DNA of 64,000 bases. Source: Zanthoxylum bungeanum. Taxonomy: Eukaryota; Streptophyta; Magnoliopsida; Sapindales; Rutaceae. The position numbers and the translations under genes were made by a program. The DNA is taken from contig SKCR01023421.1 in assembly GCA_019454045.1 (NCBI GenBank), positions 124,001 through 188,000 on the forward strand, read 5' to 3'. The notes under the pieces are model-generated. The model was not told the origin of the DNA and did no database searches. It saw only the letters and a program-made list of their open reading frames with translations. Below, in pieces: positions 1 to 12,720 of this stretch (its first letter is position 1; every line of letters starts with the position of its first letter).

Positions 1-1133
1 ATCATTAAAAAATAACTTGAAGATAAATAAAAGTAAAATTACAATAATGAAAGAAAATGCCGGGGTTAGAGGATCCACTTTTAATATTTCAAAATTAGAA
101 ATCTCCCTTATTGTCAATGTTTACCGATTAATTAATTATATTTAACCAGACCATAAAGGCGTGTAATTCCATTTGTCTCAATTAAATCCAACCGACCATA
201 TAGGCGGTAACAATGTAATTACCTAAATCGACCATATAATCGGAAACTATGTCTGAAATATAAAATCAACCATATAGACAGTAAATAATGTTGTCACCTA
301 AACCGACCATATAGCGGTAACTAATTAATCCAAATTTTCATTAAAATAAGGGAGATAATCTAATTTATTATATTAAAAGTCTTACATTTTCACCCTAGCA
401 GAATGAGAGTACCTGTTCATGCTGTAAATGAAACACACAAAATTTTATTAAATAAATAAAAAGAAAATACAAGAAAACTTAAATATATATACAAGACACT
501 TTCCTTTAGGTTTTTATGGAGAATTTCCTCCAAAGAAAGCATGAAAAATTCACAAAGTTTAGCTTGGTATTTATAGGCAAATCTAAAGGCTTCCACCAAT
601 TTCTCCACAAATTGCTCCACCAAACATGGCATCAAACATGGACAAATATGGCACCAAACCATTTTTATTTTATTTTTTTATTATTTTTTTATTTGAAAAT
701 GACTTAAATAATTACACATTACACACTTCTGAATATTTTAACAATTTCGGTAATAGAAACTTCTGAATTCGAAATTATTATGAAATTCACAGTTTTAGAT
801 CTTTGAGTCTTCTTTAATCTGGAACTTGAATCAACTCAATCCGATATCGAAGTAAAAAGTTATGGCCAAAATACGACAATTACGCAAAGCTAGAATTTCG
901 AAATTTTACTTCATTAGAACGCCATTTCAAGTTTCCAATCTCCAAAATCAAAATGTCAAGTCCAATTTTTGCCCTTATTTGACCAACATTTTGTCCTAAT
1001 TGATCCATTGAATCCTAATTTTATTTTATCTGTAAAATAAACTAAAACACGTCAAAACGTTCATCAGACCCAGAAACTAAACAAAATATTAGGTAAAAGG
1101 GGCAGCAAATATTGATATATTTTTCGCTCAACA
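1..1133 (-). repeat. Left LTR remnant (3' LTR) of the Athila-like element, partial
   Basis: This stretch runs from the window edge to about 1133, where plus-strand ctcaaca would be the minus-strand LTR start TGTTGAG, followed by a short pyrimidine-rich run (ccaccttc) that could be the reversed polypurine tract. Segments at 60-120, 300-420 and 720-970 match the right-hand LTR at 5130-5190, 15334-15480 and 15775-16000. The left part of the LTR lies outside the window. Long A/T runs and the absence of any ORF fit noncoding LTR. Confidence 0.65.
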
Positions 1134-2181
1134 GCCACCTTCTTGCACAGTCTTTGAAACACATCCCATCAGTCCAAGATTGCCACCGCCATTTACTAAG
1201 TGCATGTTTCTTTCCGCCAAAACTCTACCCAAATCTTTTGAAGTCTCAATAATTTATGGTTTAGTTCCAAAGCTAGTTCCACAAAACGCATAAATATTAA
1301 TGACTCGTCTTCTTGAATTTGTTTCCATTTTTTCTCTCTCTTATCTAGATGGGTTGAAGAGAGGAAATGACGAGCTGTATTTATGGATCTTGAAAAAGGG
1401 TGAGTAATAAAAGCACTAATACCTGCAAAATGAAAAATGTCAGATGAACAATAAAATATATCGTGAACGTCAAAAAGTTTAGATACTGTCGGCAAAAGTA
1501 AAAGAAATCAAAATAGTGAATTAAAGTAAATCAAAAAATTAATTTAAAGAAAATGAAATCAAAGTGATAAAAGTAAAAAGTATGTATTGGTAGTTGTGAT
1601 TATGGCTCACATCTTCCTCTGATTTTACGTCCAGTAATAATGTGAACTCCCTCTATGGATCGGGGATAGGCGTCCCATCAAATTTTCTTATAAATTGACA
1701 AACATGGTCTTTTAAAGTCAGATTCCTGAAACTCTATTATTATCTTTTTTTTTGAATTATGTATGCAAATTGTGAATTACTCGATTAACATGTCCACTAG
1801 GATGTGTCTCAAGAGTTAGTGATATATCATATAAAGACTCCTTACTCAAGCCATCTCTAATGAATTGAATTTTATCTTCGCGATCGTTAGACACCATTCC
1901 TAAAGAACGACAATGAGTGTGAACATTTATAACAAACATTTAACTGTTTAGATCTTCGTTTCTTAGCATAGGTATTTTTCCTTAAACCAGACATATAAGA
2001 AATGAAATAGTCAGATGACTAATCTGTCAAGCGAACCCTTGCTTTAATTACCCAACGAATATAACTAGGAATACCATGGATCATAAGAAGCCTCATTCTT
2101 TCAGTGCGTGCTTTATAAATTTTTATCAGAGCATTTTTAGGGAGAGATGATTTGGGAGTTTTACGAAAGTTTCTTCGATGT
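1134..2181. other. Inner 3' part of the Athila-like element, no gene recognised
   Basis: It lies between the LTR remnant and the truncated pol start. Small minus-strand ORFs exist (1196-1495, 1757-1939, 2019-2279), but none shows a domain I recognise. RT, RNase H and integrase motifs expected here in an intact element are absent, so a large deletion has probably joined the RT N-terminus to 3' noncoding DNA. Confidence 0.5.
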
Positions 2182-2619
2182 CTAGATGGCTCCAGTCTTG
2201 AGGTATTTTTCCTTCCTGATCGTTTGTGAGAGATGAAGAAATTTCCACATGGTAAGTTGTTCATCTCCAAGAAATGCATTCTTCAATCCTTTTGACAAAG
2301 TCTTTAATTCGAAATTGGGTGCTTCCTCATATTTTTCTTCTTCCAGTATTCCTAGCTCCTCAAGATTTTGCTTCTTTCCATCATCTTTCAATACTTATGT
2401 AGAATCAAGTAAAAAATCATTAGGAGTATCCGAATCTAATTTTGTACTTGATTCAAGAAAATTAGCTATATAAATTTTCGTAGGATCATATAAACTCCCC
2501 TGAATATATTCTTCCACAATTAGTTCCATGTTCTCGTATTCACTGTCCTCATTGTATATTTGTTTGCACATGTTAACAATATTAAACTTCAATGTCATAT
2601 TGTCAAAGGAAAAATTCAT
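2182..2619 (-). pseudogene. Protease-to-RT linker of Athila-like pol, truncated
   Basis: Two overlapping minus-strand reading frames (2395-2619 and 2182-2391) carry the conserved linker of Athila/Tat polyproteins. The first begins with a form of 'MNFSFDNMTLKFN..NMCKQ'. The second carries 'APNFELKTLSKGLKNAFLGD', the family block just ahead of reverse transcriptase. A frame change separates them. The homology stops soon after, before any RT palm motif, so pol is cut off here. Confidence 0.8.
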
Positions 2620-2639
2620 GATTCCATTCCTTCAATTAA

Positions 2640-3191
2640 TTGAAGCATTAGCGGTTGCTAAAAATGGACGACCAAGTATTACAGGAATCGACTCATAACT
2701 GTCAGGTACATGTTGTGTTTCCAAGATAATAAAATCCACATGATATATGAATTTATCGACTTGTATTAACACATCTTTCACAATTTCTTTTGGTACCTGA
2801 CTAATCTATCGGCAAGTAAAATAGTAGTTGAGGTTGGTTTTAACTCACCAATAGTAAGTTGTTGGTAAATCAAAAATATGCGCAAATTGACACTAACTCC
2901 AAAATCAAGCAAAACATGTTCAAATTTTTGATTTCCAATAATATAAGAAATAGTTGGACAGCCAGGATCCGTGTATTTTAGTGCATTATTGGTTGAGAGA
3001 ATAGAACTTGCCTGTTCAGCTAAAAAAACTTTCTCTCTTACCTGATGTTTCCTTTTAACGGTGCAAAAGTCTTTCAGAAATTTGGCATAAGATGGTATAT
3101 GTTGGATGGCATCTAACAAAGGCATATTGACCTTTATCTGTTTGAATATTTCATATATCTCTAGGAAATGGTTTAATTTATTTGTTTTCAA
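2640..3191 (-). pseudogene. Retropepsin-like protease of Athila-like element, broken
   Basis: The 137-residue minus-strand frame (2778-3191) begins with the family's 'FLEIYEIFKQIKVNMPLLDA' block, then 'DPGCPTISYIIGN', 'LLDFGVSVNL' and 'GELKPTSTTILLADR'. The first part is the gag/protease junction and the rest is the aspartic protease core. The catalytic triplet usually reads DxG(A)S; here it is DFGVS, so the D and G remain. After a stop near 2778 the same protein continues in another frame as 'VDFIILETQ' and 'ILGRPFLATANA' down to about 2640. It cannot make an intact enzyme. Confidence 0.85.
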
Positions 3192-3215
3192 TGCCTTAGA
3201 AATTGAGGTGCATGA

Positions 3216-4740
3216 GAGAAAGTATTATCATCAATGACGGATGATGGTTCATCAACCCTTTCCTTACCCTCTGAATCTGATTTATTTTCAGCTTCATGAG
3301 GTTCAAAAATAGGTCTGTGGATAACCTTACCACTATGAAGAGTAACAGATTTGACATTCTCTATATGTTGACTTCTAGAACTATCATCGTGAGGGTTTTG
3401 ATGACTCTTGGGGTTTGGCTGCGGTTATACAAGAAACTTTCTTTTCTCATTAATGGTCAAAGCAGATGTGATTTTGGAGAAAGTATCTTTTAGATCAATT
3501 AATATTTGCACATTTTGGTTATTGATGACTTCTTATTTTTCAATGAATGCATGCAAGGTATCCTCAAGAGTTTTCTTAGGTGGTGGGACATATGGTGCAT
3601 CATTCTAGGAATTTCGAAAATTCTGGTTTACCTGAGGAGGCTGTTGCAATAATTGTGCTTGGTAATCATTCCTTCAATTGAAGTTTTGATAATTTCTCTA
3701 CCAGAATTATAGGTTTGGGAGTTTGGGTTTGGATTTGGTCTATTGAAAATGTTTATGGAACTGACTTGGTCATGGAGACATTCTTGCAAGGCTGGCAAGG
3801 TTGGGAAAACTTATGTGACATGTTCATTTGAATTACATATTTGACATATGACTTCTTGAACTAACTTCACATCATCATTCTTCCTTATTTCTAATGCCTC
3901 AACTTTTTTAGCTAGAGATGCATACTTAACACAAAGGTCATGGTTTTCCCTAAGGTTAAACATACCTCCAACAGATGGCTGTGGTTTTACAGATGACTTA
4001 TAAGTACCAACTGTGTCCCATTGTTGTGCATTCTCTGCTATGTGTTATAGGTAATCTAGTGCATCTTCAGGATTTTTATCTCTAAATTCACCATTGCACA
4101 TCATCTCCACTACTTGTCTACCATAGGGTGTTAAACCCTAGTAGAAATAGGCAACCGGCCTCTATGTTTCAAACCCGTGATGTGGAAATATTCAACATCT
4201 CTTTAAACCTCTCCCAACATTGGTAAAGTGTTTCCCCCATCTCTTGAGTGAAGGTTGTGATTCTCCTCTTAAAGGAATTCGTCCTATGAGGGAGATTGTT
4301 TTTTAGAAACTGTTCTTGCAAATCATCACATGTTGTAATCGACCCTGACCTAAGGTTCTGCAGTCAAATTTTAGCTCTATCCTTTAAAGAAAAGGGAAAA
4401 AAAACTTTAATTGAATTATATTCATGCTGTAATTTTGGTATGTGCATGTGTTACATACCTTTCCAAATTCGCTTAAGTGCTAATAAGGATTTTCTGATTC
4501 TAAACCGTTGAATGTGGGTAAAAGTTGGATGACACCTGACTTAAAATTGAAACATGATGCATCTGGGGGAAAATAATGCAAGATGATGATCTTGTCTTAG
4601 TGGGATTCATGAATTGTCTGAGTGTCGTAAGATGATTAAGATCGCCATGCTGAGATTCATTTTCTTCCTGATTAACTAGGTTTTCAACTCGGCAGGTGGA
4701 TTTTCAATTTGGTTCTGGACCATTTTGACTAATGATGAAG
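3216..4740 (-). pseudogene. Gag of the Athila-like element, interrupted by stops
   Basis: Minus-strand translation in shifting frames gives the Retrotrans_gag signature 'QEMGETLYQCWERFKEML' (about 4200-4260), then 'TPYGRQVVEMMCNGEF' and a low-complexity C-terminal part rich in Q, N and P ('PNPNPNSQTYN', 'PPPKKTLEDTLHAFIEK', 'LHSGKVIHRP'), as in Athila gag. Several stops and frame changes make it non-functional. The start is unclear. It lies between the primer site at 4918-4930 and the protease, in the expected order. Confidence 0.8.
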
Positions 4741-4917
4741 GTAATAGAGACTCTCTATTTAATCTTCCGCAAATACAAACTATATGCCAAATTTTTTTAA
4801 AAAAAATAAACAAGTGGAAAAAAAAATTAAATTTAGAAAATATAACCATAAAAAATAAATAAAAAGAAGGAAAAAATTAATTACGATGATTATTTTATCT
4901 ACTAAATTTTATTCTCT

Positions 4918-4930
4918 AGCAATGACGCCA
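4918..4930 (-). other. Primer-binding site, tRNA-Asp type
   Basis: On the minus strand, TGGCGTCATTGC lies seven bases downstream of the LTR end (4937). It resembles the TGGCGCCGTTGC primer site used by Athila/Tat elements and complementary to the tRNA-Asp 3' end, with C-to-T decay. It fixes the minus orientation and marks 4937 as the LTR edge. Confidence 0.75.
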
Positions 4931-4936
4931 AAAACT

Positions 4937-5345
4937 TGACACGCTTAAAAAGTGGTTCTTTACTCCCAAGTATAAGAATGTCGAAGTAATAAAATAACCG
5001 GTAAGTCTGGGATCGATCCACGGAGAATAAATTTAATAGGATAAAATAATAATTTGAGTGAAAAGGAAAAAATTGAATTTTTTTAAGTGATTGAAATTTT
5101 TTAAATTGAACTGCAATAATAAAATAAAATATTAAGGTTAAGGGGATCCACTTTTAATAATTTCAAATTTAGAAATCTCCCTTTTATAATATTTAAATGG
5201 TCATTATTAACCAATTAATTTATTTCAGGAATTAATTATGCTAAACAAAATAAAACCAGCCATAAAGACGGTGATAATTTTATCTATAACATGTCCTGTT
5301 AGGAACTCAATTATGCCAAATAAATAAAGCCACCCATGTAGGCGG
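4937..5345 (-). repeat. Right LTR (5' LTR) of the Athila-like element, part 1
   Basis: It starts with TGACACGC on the plus strand next to the primer site and runs to the copia insertion at 5346. It matches the left LTR remnant, for example ggggatccacttttaat followed by aaatctcccttt, and carries the same 'accagccataaagacggt'-like repeats. It continues at 15334 after the inserted element. Confidence 0.75.
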
Positions 5346-7259
5346 TGTTGGACAGTTATGACCCATAGCGTCACTGTTTGTAAAAGACATTGTGTTTTTT
5401 TACAAAATTAATTATGTAGTAATGAAATTGCCTTTTACCGTTTTTTAATTTATTTACTTTGATATAAAATGGTAAAAGTCCTTATGATTAGTTCCTGATT
5501 GAGATGATATGAGACAGTATCAATCCATAAAGGTTTAATCATTAAATATCCCTAGTCGTAGTGTTATCGAGATTGGACATCGATAATGCGGAATAGACTA
5601 GTATTGCACTTGTGCGCATTGTGAGGGCATAACGGCATAGTTCTCATATATTTAAGTATTGGATACTTATGCAAGTGCGATAGGAGGTTGTGTTTTACCG
5701 ATGGTACGGAAAACAGCTTTGCTCTGGATAGACCCCACTGAATCCCATTGGTAGTATGTATATGTGTCTATGGGAGTCCTCTTCAGGGTAGGTGTTTTTG
5801 GTCTTAACCTGAGACTTGCATCGCTAGTACTTGCGACAATCAATACGCTGTGGTTTGGTCGCCCAGGACTTTAAGAGGTTCTGCGTACGCTCCTCTAGGT
5901 TTATTGAGAATTGTAGTGTATTGGATGTGATGTCAAGACGGAAGTACCACTTCAGACATATGGAGATGATGATCATGCAGGGATTTAGAACTGGTTCTCT
6001 ATTGTGTTGCAACCATCGGGATAATATGACAGGTCAGGATTATCCGATTCATAGACTAGTTGCTTGATATCCGATATGTGCTTCGTACGAGGTAGACACT
6101 ATTCCAACCCCAGTCCTTGCACGCGAACATCTGATACTGGATTGCAATACGCAATACTACAGTATACTACGCCTGATATAGATCGTATATTCCATTAAGA
6201 ATATTTCTGGAGAATTGGGAAGGCATGGCGTTTGCTAGAATCCAACTTGTCTCGTAAATCGGTAAAAACGTAGTACTAGGTACGTACGTGTTCGAATAGT
6301 CCGACGACCGGATTTTCTGCCACATATCCAGGGATCTCTTGGGTCGCTTCCCGAAGATTCACCGATGACGTATGATTAGAGCTTAATTAATCTGGGATTA
6401 ATTACGGAGAGACTTTATCTTCGATAAAGTACTATTTGTAGAGAGAGAAAGATTAATTTGGAATTAATCGATAAAATAATATATTCGATATATTAAACGA
6501 AATTAGATTTCGACGCGGAATTAAAATTAGATTTTAATTCGGGCAAACGAGTTAATTTAGAATTAATTCGCTAGCGACGTGAATAGTAATTTTGCTAGGC
6601 ATAATTATTTAATTAAATTTGATTTAATTACGTCGCGATGGAAGTTCGTTAATTCGAAATTAGCGAACCCGAGCCCGAGAGTGTTTGCGGGCCCACTCAC
6701 ATTCAGAATCGAGTGGGTCCCACATGTCACATCAACCATCACATCACATGTCACCTTTAGTTGCTTTTGGTTGATGTGTTTAGGTGGAGTTGGTGGAAAC
6801 TTTGTATACACTCCAAGTCAAAGCTTTGAATGACTAATACCAAATTCACTTTTGGTATATGATTATTATTATTGTTTTTGAAAAAAACACACAAGCTTAT
6901 CACTCTCTCACCATTGCCGAAACTTAAAGCACATTTACTCTCCAATTTTCTTTCTTCACTTGATCAAAAATTGAAGGAAATGAAGTGAAAAAATTGTGGC
7001 AATTTTTCTAAGGGCTAGCACTCATCAAAGGGATCATACAAGGTGTTAGGGAAACCAACTTGAAAGCTTGGAATCCATAAAAGCTTGGAGCTTGGAACTA
7101 CACATCTTGGCCGAATTCTTGGAGGTTCTTGGAGCAAATTTTTATTGTTTGATGTATCCATAAATCGATCAATGTAAGTGTGTTTCTGCCACTCTTCTTT
7201 GTTATTTATTCACATTTTATGCTTGATTTGATCTTGGGACTAAATCTAGAAACCCAACA
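5346..7259 (+). repeat. 5' LTR of the copia element
   Basis: 1914 bp from TGTTGGACAG to AACCCAACA. It is collinear with 13407-15328 throughout. The short ORFs in it (for example 5831-6067 and 6579-6833) recur in the other LTR with changes and show no protein family, so they are not genes. Confidence 0.95.
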
Positions 7260-7260
7260 A

Positions 7261-7275
7261 TGGTATCAATGAGCC
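7261..7275 (+). other. Primer-binding site, tRNA-iMet type
   Basis: TGGTATCAATGAGCC begins one base after the LTR end. It resembles the standard copia primer site TGGTATCAGAGC, with one insertion-like change. Confidence 0.85.
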
Positions 7276-9426
7276 AATTTGAACATGAAATGAATTAGGG
7301 TAAAATTTGGGAAAAATTTGGGTAAAATCAATTTGAGCATGATTTGATAAAATTGATTGATTGAGTATGCTTGAATGATGATATATTGAGGTTGTATTGG
7401 ATCAATTTCATGAAATATTGATTGGATAAATTTTTGCCCTATGACTTGCTTGGCCGAATATGTATGCCCTAGGTTCATGGTATTTTTTGTTTCGATGATC
7501 ATTGGATGACTTGAAACGATTGGGAAATGTTGATTTAAAATTCAATCGGATTGAAAAATGAATCGGAAAAAATTCCCCACTAATGCCGTGAGCAAGAGAG
7601 CATGTAATGACTTGATTTTTGATTCAAAAATGTTGGACATAAGTTGAACAAATGAATACATAATTAATTAATTAAATTGTATGTTGGAATATTAATTTGG
7701 GTAATTAATTGATGTATTACACTTTAATTAATTGGATTATATAATTTGGAATTTTAAAATTTGGTTAATTGGGCTTAAAATTGTTGTATTTGGGCATAAT
7801 GGGCTTGGTTGGGCCAAGTTGGTTTAGGCCAATTCGATTGGTTCCAAATTGGGCCTAAATCATTCCATTAAGTCCAAATATGACAAATGGGCTTTAAAAG
7901 TTTAATTGAGCCTTATCGGTCGAAATTGGTTTTTTGGCATATGAGAGTGATTCCTTAATTGGGCTTGGTAATTGGGTTTGACCCATATTGACCAAAGCTC
8001 ATGCCTTATAAAATCAATTGAAAGCCCATCGGACTTTAATTAAATGAATATTGGATGTTAGTTGGGCTTTGAGACCCGATAAGATTAGATTTGGAATCTA
8101 AGTCGTTAAAGCGCATTAAAAAGTGTAGTCATTTAATTTGGAATTAAAAAAATGAATTAGTATTGAATACGAATTAAATTAGATTTAAGGAGTAGTTCGA
8201 TATAATTCAAGAATTCGTACTTTGAGTACTTATTCTCAAACGAGTTGGACTCACGTAAAATCAAATCGTTGTTTGAACATTGGATGATCACATAATTAAA
8301 GACTAATTAATTGGATTAGATTGGTTGAATTGCATGCTATGAATGAATACATGGATGTGTTGAATGAATAGCGAATATCGGATGGATATTAGAAGGGAAA
8401 TGGCAATTTTAGAAATTGTTGTAAATTTGGAATTTATTAAATTGGACCTGCGTGTCCAGCCTTATCTCTCATTATTTCTTTTTATTCTATTCTCACCTAA
8501 TTCCCCTCAATGTAATGAGGTTTCTATTATTGTATTATGTAATTGGGTAGAAGAAGAATAGTGCTAGCCGGGGAGAGGAAATTGAGTGATTTGTTCTAGG
8601 AACAATCTGTTAAATATCCATCCGCATATCGTTATTAATTTACTGTCAGCGTCTTATTATGCTTTTAGAATGCATGCTTTTAGAATGCATGATGAGACCT
8701 AACAAAGATAATTAATTGGTTGCCAATTACGCAAAAACCCTCAAAATATATTAAGCGTTTTTCCTTCCGTTGAATAATTCTTACTCAAGATCCAAAGTTG
8801 CAATTGATTTGTTGGCCAAAGTCAAGATCTTTGTCAATTACGGATGTGTTTGAATCATGAAGGCTTTGTTCCACATCAGTGTCTTGACCAAGTTGTGATT
8901 TGTTGGCCAAGTCAAGATCACTTCTTGTCCATCGACATTGATTACGAAGCTTTCCATGTCAATGGGTTTCGCTTAACTGGAATCATTAAGCTTGTTGTGC
9001 CAAAGCCAAGGCTTAGTTGATTCAGAGGAAAAAGGTTAGGCAAATATAGGATATATTGGCATATGTATTGTATATATGTTTCGGACTTGGATGTCCACCT
9101 ACCGGATCTAGGAATTGGATAAGATCCAATTGATCTTCGAGATCTACCTAGTTAAATATCATACAGCTTGTTGGCCAAAGTCAAGGTTGTGCGTTATTTA
9201 ACGGGATCCTAGCCACTAGGAAACTGGGTTTCCCGAGTACTCGACAGAGGTTTAGAGGCTCGCCGAAAAATAGTGGGAGGCTAGTATTGAATTTACAATT
9301 TCATTCAAATACTTAGCTTTACGTGCTTTCAAATTATTTCGTCAAAATTATTTTATTAGTTGGACTAATATAATGTTATTTTTCTTGTAACAGTTAGACT
9401 GTACCCATATATCGTTGATTAGATAG
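7276..9426 (+). other. Long untranslated leader of the copia element
   Basis: Over 2.1 kb separates the primer site from recognisable gag, which is unusually long for copia. The stretch is rich in ttgggc and aattaatt motifs. It has no supported ORF; 8364-8561 resembles no family I know. The downstream part (8809-9190) carries repeats described separately. Confidence 0.7.
8809..9190 (+). repeat. Dispersed TTGGCCAAAGTCAAG repeats in the copia leader
   Basis: The motif TGTTGGCCAAAGTCAAG or a close variant appears near 8810, 8901 and 9169, with a weaker version (TTGTTGTGCCAAAGCCAAGG) near 8993. A reverse-complement form (CTTGACCAAG) appears near 8883. Spacing is irregular, about 90-180 bp. Confidence 0.7.
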
Positions 9427-10300
9427 TTGGACTATCGTAATCAAGATTACGGGAAAGGACAAGTGTCCGTGACATTATCATGGGCGAAATTGTCTTTAAG
9501 GCACAAACTTTTCGGATTGGGAAATGAATCTGAGGATGTCCTTGGATCCGAGAGGCTGCTATATACTATAGAGACATCTCTTGGGCCTAAGCCAAGACCT
9601 GATCAGTTACTTGAGCTGGAGCTTTGGAAGACTCACAGTGATGATAACTCTACTGCTCAGTCTATTATGCTTGCTGCTATGACTCAGCATTTCCGTTGAC
9701 AGAACAGGGACTTGGATCCCTATAACATGTTGGCGAGTTGCACGATCTTTACCGATCTAACCGAAGGTCGCAGAGATATGAGTTATAAAGAAGCTATTCA
9801 GTTCACGTATGTCAGAAGGCATGTCTGTTGAGTCTCATATGGCACAGATGATTGCTGACATAGATGAACTGTCTCAGATGGGGATAGTCTTAGAGGCTGA
9901 GACTACCATAGATTTGATATTGCAGTCTCTCCCCGACACTTGGAGAGGGTTCATCATAAACTATAACTTGATGGACCAAGATGATACTCTTGGAGAGTTG
10001 TTGTCAATTCTCAAGGAAGCTGAGAAGGAGCTTCTCAAAGACAATAAGCGCGAGGCGCACTTTGCTTCAACATCTCAGACACGAGGGCTGGGCCTAAGAC
10101 GACTGGAGGTGTGAAGAAGAAGAAGCATAAGAGAAAGGGCAAGGTCAAATCGTCAAAGGCTTCTGGGAAGCCTAAGGAAAAATCTCAGGATGTATGCTTC
10201 CATTGCGGCAAGTGGGGTCACTGGAAGCGTGACTGCCGCTAGTACAAGGCGCTTCAAATGGAGATTAAATCGGGCAAGGCACCGGCTTCAGGTATGTTTG
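9427..10300 (+). pseudogene. Copia gag with CCHC zinc knuckle, frameshifted
   Basis: Two ORF pieces (9427-9699 and 9809-10114) give the UBN2-type gag core: 'IMLAAMTQHF', then 'SVESHMAQMIADIDELSQMG' and 'ILQSLPDTWRGFI'. Downstream in another frame is a lysine-rich stretch and a zinc knuckle with the CX2CX4HX4C spacing, 'CFHCGKWGHWKRDC', at 10195-10236, followed by an in-frame TAG. Gag would form the particle and bind RNA. At least two frame changes and stops separate the pieces, so no complete protein is possible. Confidence 0.9.
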
Positions 10301-10329
10301 TTATTGAAATAATGACTACTTCTAGTTTT

Positions 10330-10620
10330 AAAAATAGATTTTTGATTCTGGTTGTGGTACTCACATATGTACTGATGTGCAGGATCTGCAGATTAGCAGG
10401 AGACTGGCCTCAGGGGAGATTGATCTACGCGTCGGAAATGGGACACTAGTCGTCGTTGTGGCCGTTGGCACTTTTATTTTGGAATTGCCCTCGGGGCATG
10501 TACTAGAACTTACATACTGTTATTATGTACCTAGTTTGACTAGGAATATTATTTCTGTATCTATGTTAACCCAATGTGGGTACACTTTTGTATTTAGAAA
10601 TACTGGGTGTTTTATTTAAA
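10330..10620 (+). pseudogene. Copia aspartic protease, broken
   Basis: The frame reads 'DSGCGTHICTDVQDLQ', with DSG as the active-site triplet, then 'LRVGNG' and 'LPSGHVLELTYCYYVPSLTRNIISVSML' in the 10377-10619 ORF (shown here only as family blocks). A TAG lies two codons ahead of the DSG. The order after gag and before integrase fits copia. Confidence 0.85.
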
Positions 10621-10734
10621 AATGATATAGAATTTGCACTGCTATCGCAAATAATGGTCTTTATATTTTGAATATAAATCAATCTCAAACATATAATATA
10701 ACAAACAAAAGGCTTAAATGAGTAATAAAGATGA

Positions 10735-11625
10735 AAACTATATGTGACACTGTCGTCTGGGACACATAAACAAGACTCGCATATCCACACTTTCGAAGAG
10801 TGGGAACTTGGACGGATTTGATCCAAATTCATATGACGTCTGCGAAATCTTGCTTATTAGGTAAAATGTCTAAATCACCTTTTAGCGGTAAAGGTGAACT
10901 CGCCACCGAACTGTTAGCCCTCGTTCATAGTGACGTATGTGGACCCATGTCTAGCCAGGCTAGAGGTGGATATGAATACTTCGAAACCTTTACGGATGAT
11001 GCATCGCGTTATGGTTATGTGTATCTTATGAGACACAAGTTGGAAACTTTTGAGAAATTCAAAAGTTTCGACACGAAGTTGAAAAACAGACCGGCAAGAG
11101 TATAAAAACATTACGGTCGGACCGTGGTGGCGAATACTTGAGCAATAAGTTTCTAGATTACTTGAAAGAATATGGCATTCTTTCATGGTGGACTCCTCCT
11201 GGAACACCGCAATTAAACGGTGTGTCCGAACGGAGAAACCAAACTTTGTTGGACATGGTAAGGTCTATGATGAGTCGCACTGAGCTACCTATTTCCTTCT
11301 GGGGACATGCATTAAATATTGCAATTCTTATTTTGAATAAGATTCCGTCAAAATCTGTTCAACAGACTCCGTATGAGATATGGACAGGAAAGAAACCGGG
11401 TTTCTCATTCCTGAAGATTTGGGGATGCTGGGCATACGTCAAACGTTTGGAGGTACCAAACTTGAGCCCAAATCGGATAAATGTCTATTCGTTGGAAATC
11501 CTAGGGAAACCAAAGGATATTACTTCTATCACCCACGAGAGAACAAAGTATTTGTTGCTCTACATGTGATTTTCCTTGAGAATGAATTCCTAAATGCAGT
11601 GGTTAGTGGGAGGAAAGTATAACTC
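10735..11625 (+). pseudogene. Copia GAG-pre-integrase and integrase, frameshifted
   Basis: The zinc-binding H..H..C..C part is decayed near 10745-10870 ('ESCLLGKMSK'-like in a shifted frame). The catalytic core is clear: 'LVHSDVCGPM', 'FTDDASRYGYVYLM' (first Asp region), 'SDRGGEY' near 11115-11135 and 'GVSERRNQTLLDMVRSMM' (Glu of the DDE triad). The C-terminal part moves to another frame at 11380-11622 ('CLFVGNPRETKGYYFY'). At least three reading-frame changes are needed, so it is inactive. Confidence 0.9.
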
Positions 11626-11779
11626 AATGAAATCGGAGTGATACTGTTCCTGGCATAGAATCCTCAATGGAACAAGAACAGTCCATCTGGGATGAGACTG
11701 TACCATAATCTTCTATTACATAAGGACCGCGTAGGTCGGATGAGTCAAGAAACAACCTGAGAGGTATGGGTTTCTGATC

Positions 11780-12720
11780 TCACCTCATGTAGATATTAAT
11801 CTTATTGAGGATAACGAATCGGCTACGTATGAGGAAGCGATGCAAGATATCGATTCCGCTTTATGGCAAAAAGCCATGAAGTCCGAAATGGATTCCATGT
11901 ACACCAACCAAGTTTGGACACTGGTTGATGCATCAGAAGGCGTAAAGCCTATTGGATGCAAATGGATCTTCAAGAAGAAGACCAATATGGATGGCAACGT
12001 ACAAATGTACAAAGCTAGGCTTGTACTGAAGGGGTATCGTCAACGATATGGTGTCGATTACGATGAAACTTTCTCACCCGTTTCCATGATTAAATCTATT
12101 CGGATAATGCTTGCTATTGCTGCATATTTCGATTACGAGATATGGCAGATGGACGTTAACACCGCTTTCCTTAACGGAAATCTTTTGGAGGATGTTTACT
12201 GCAACAGCCTGACGGTTTTATCATGCCTAGACTTGCAAACAAGGTTTGCAAGTTAAATCGATCCATTTATGGATTGAAGCAAGCATCGCGGTCATGGAAC
12301 CAACGTTTTGATGAGATCATAAAAGAATATGATTTCATTCAAAACGAAGATGATCCTTGTGTATATATGAAGGTTAGTGGGAGAGCACTGACTTTTATTA
12401 TCTTTTATGTTGACGATGTATTACTTATCGGCAATGAAATTCCCATGTTAACGTCGGTGAAAGCTTGGCTTTCATTAAAATTCTCCATGAAAGCTCTGGG
12501 AGAAGCAGCCTTTATTCTGGGAATAAAGATCTATCGGGATAGATCTAGAAAGCTGCTTGGACTCCCCCAGAGTACATACATTGACAAAGTATTGAAGAGA
12601 TTCAACATGGATCAGTCCAAGAGGGGACTATTGCCAGTGTCACATGGCGTCTATCTATCTAAGGACATGTGTCTTAAAACTCAAGATGAGAGAGACAACA
12701 TGAGTCGGATATGTTCACCT
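11780..12720 (+). pseudogene. Copia reverse transcriptase, frameshifted
   Basis: ORF 11840-12256 starts the RVT_2 domain ('WQKAMKSEMDSM', 'GCKWIFKKK', 'KARLVLKGY', 'DETFSPV', 'QMDVNTAFLNG'). A frame change near 12205-12240 leads to 12223-12750 ('YGLKQASRSWNQRFD', 'DPCVYMK', and the catalytic 'FYVDDVLLIG' near 12400-12430). The YVDD box is intact, but the frameshift breaks the protein. Confidence 0.93.
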
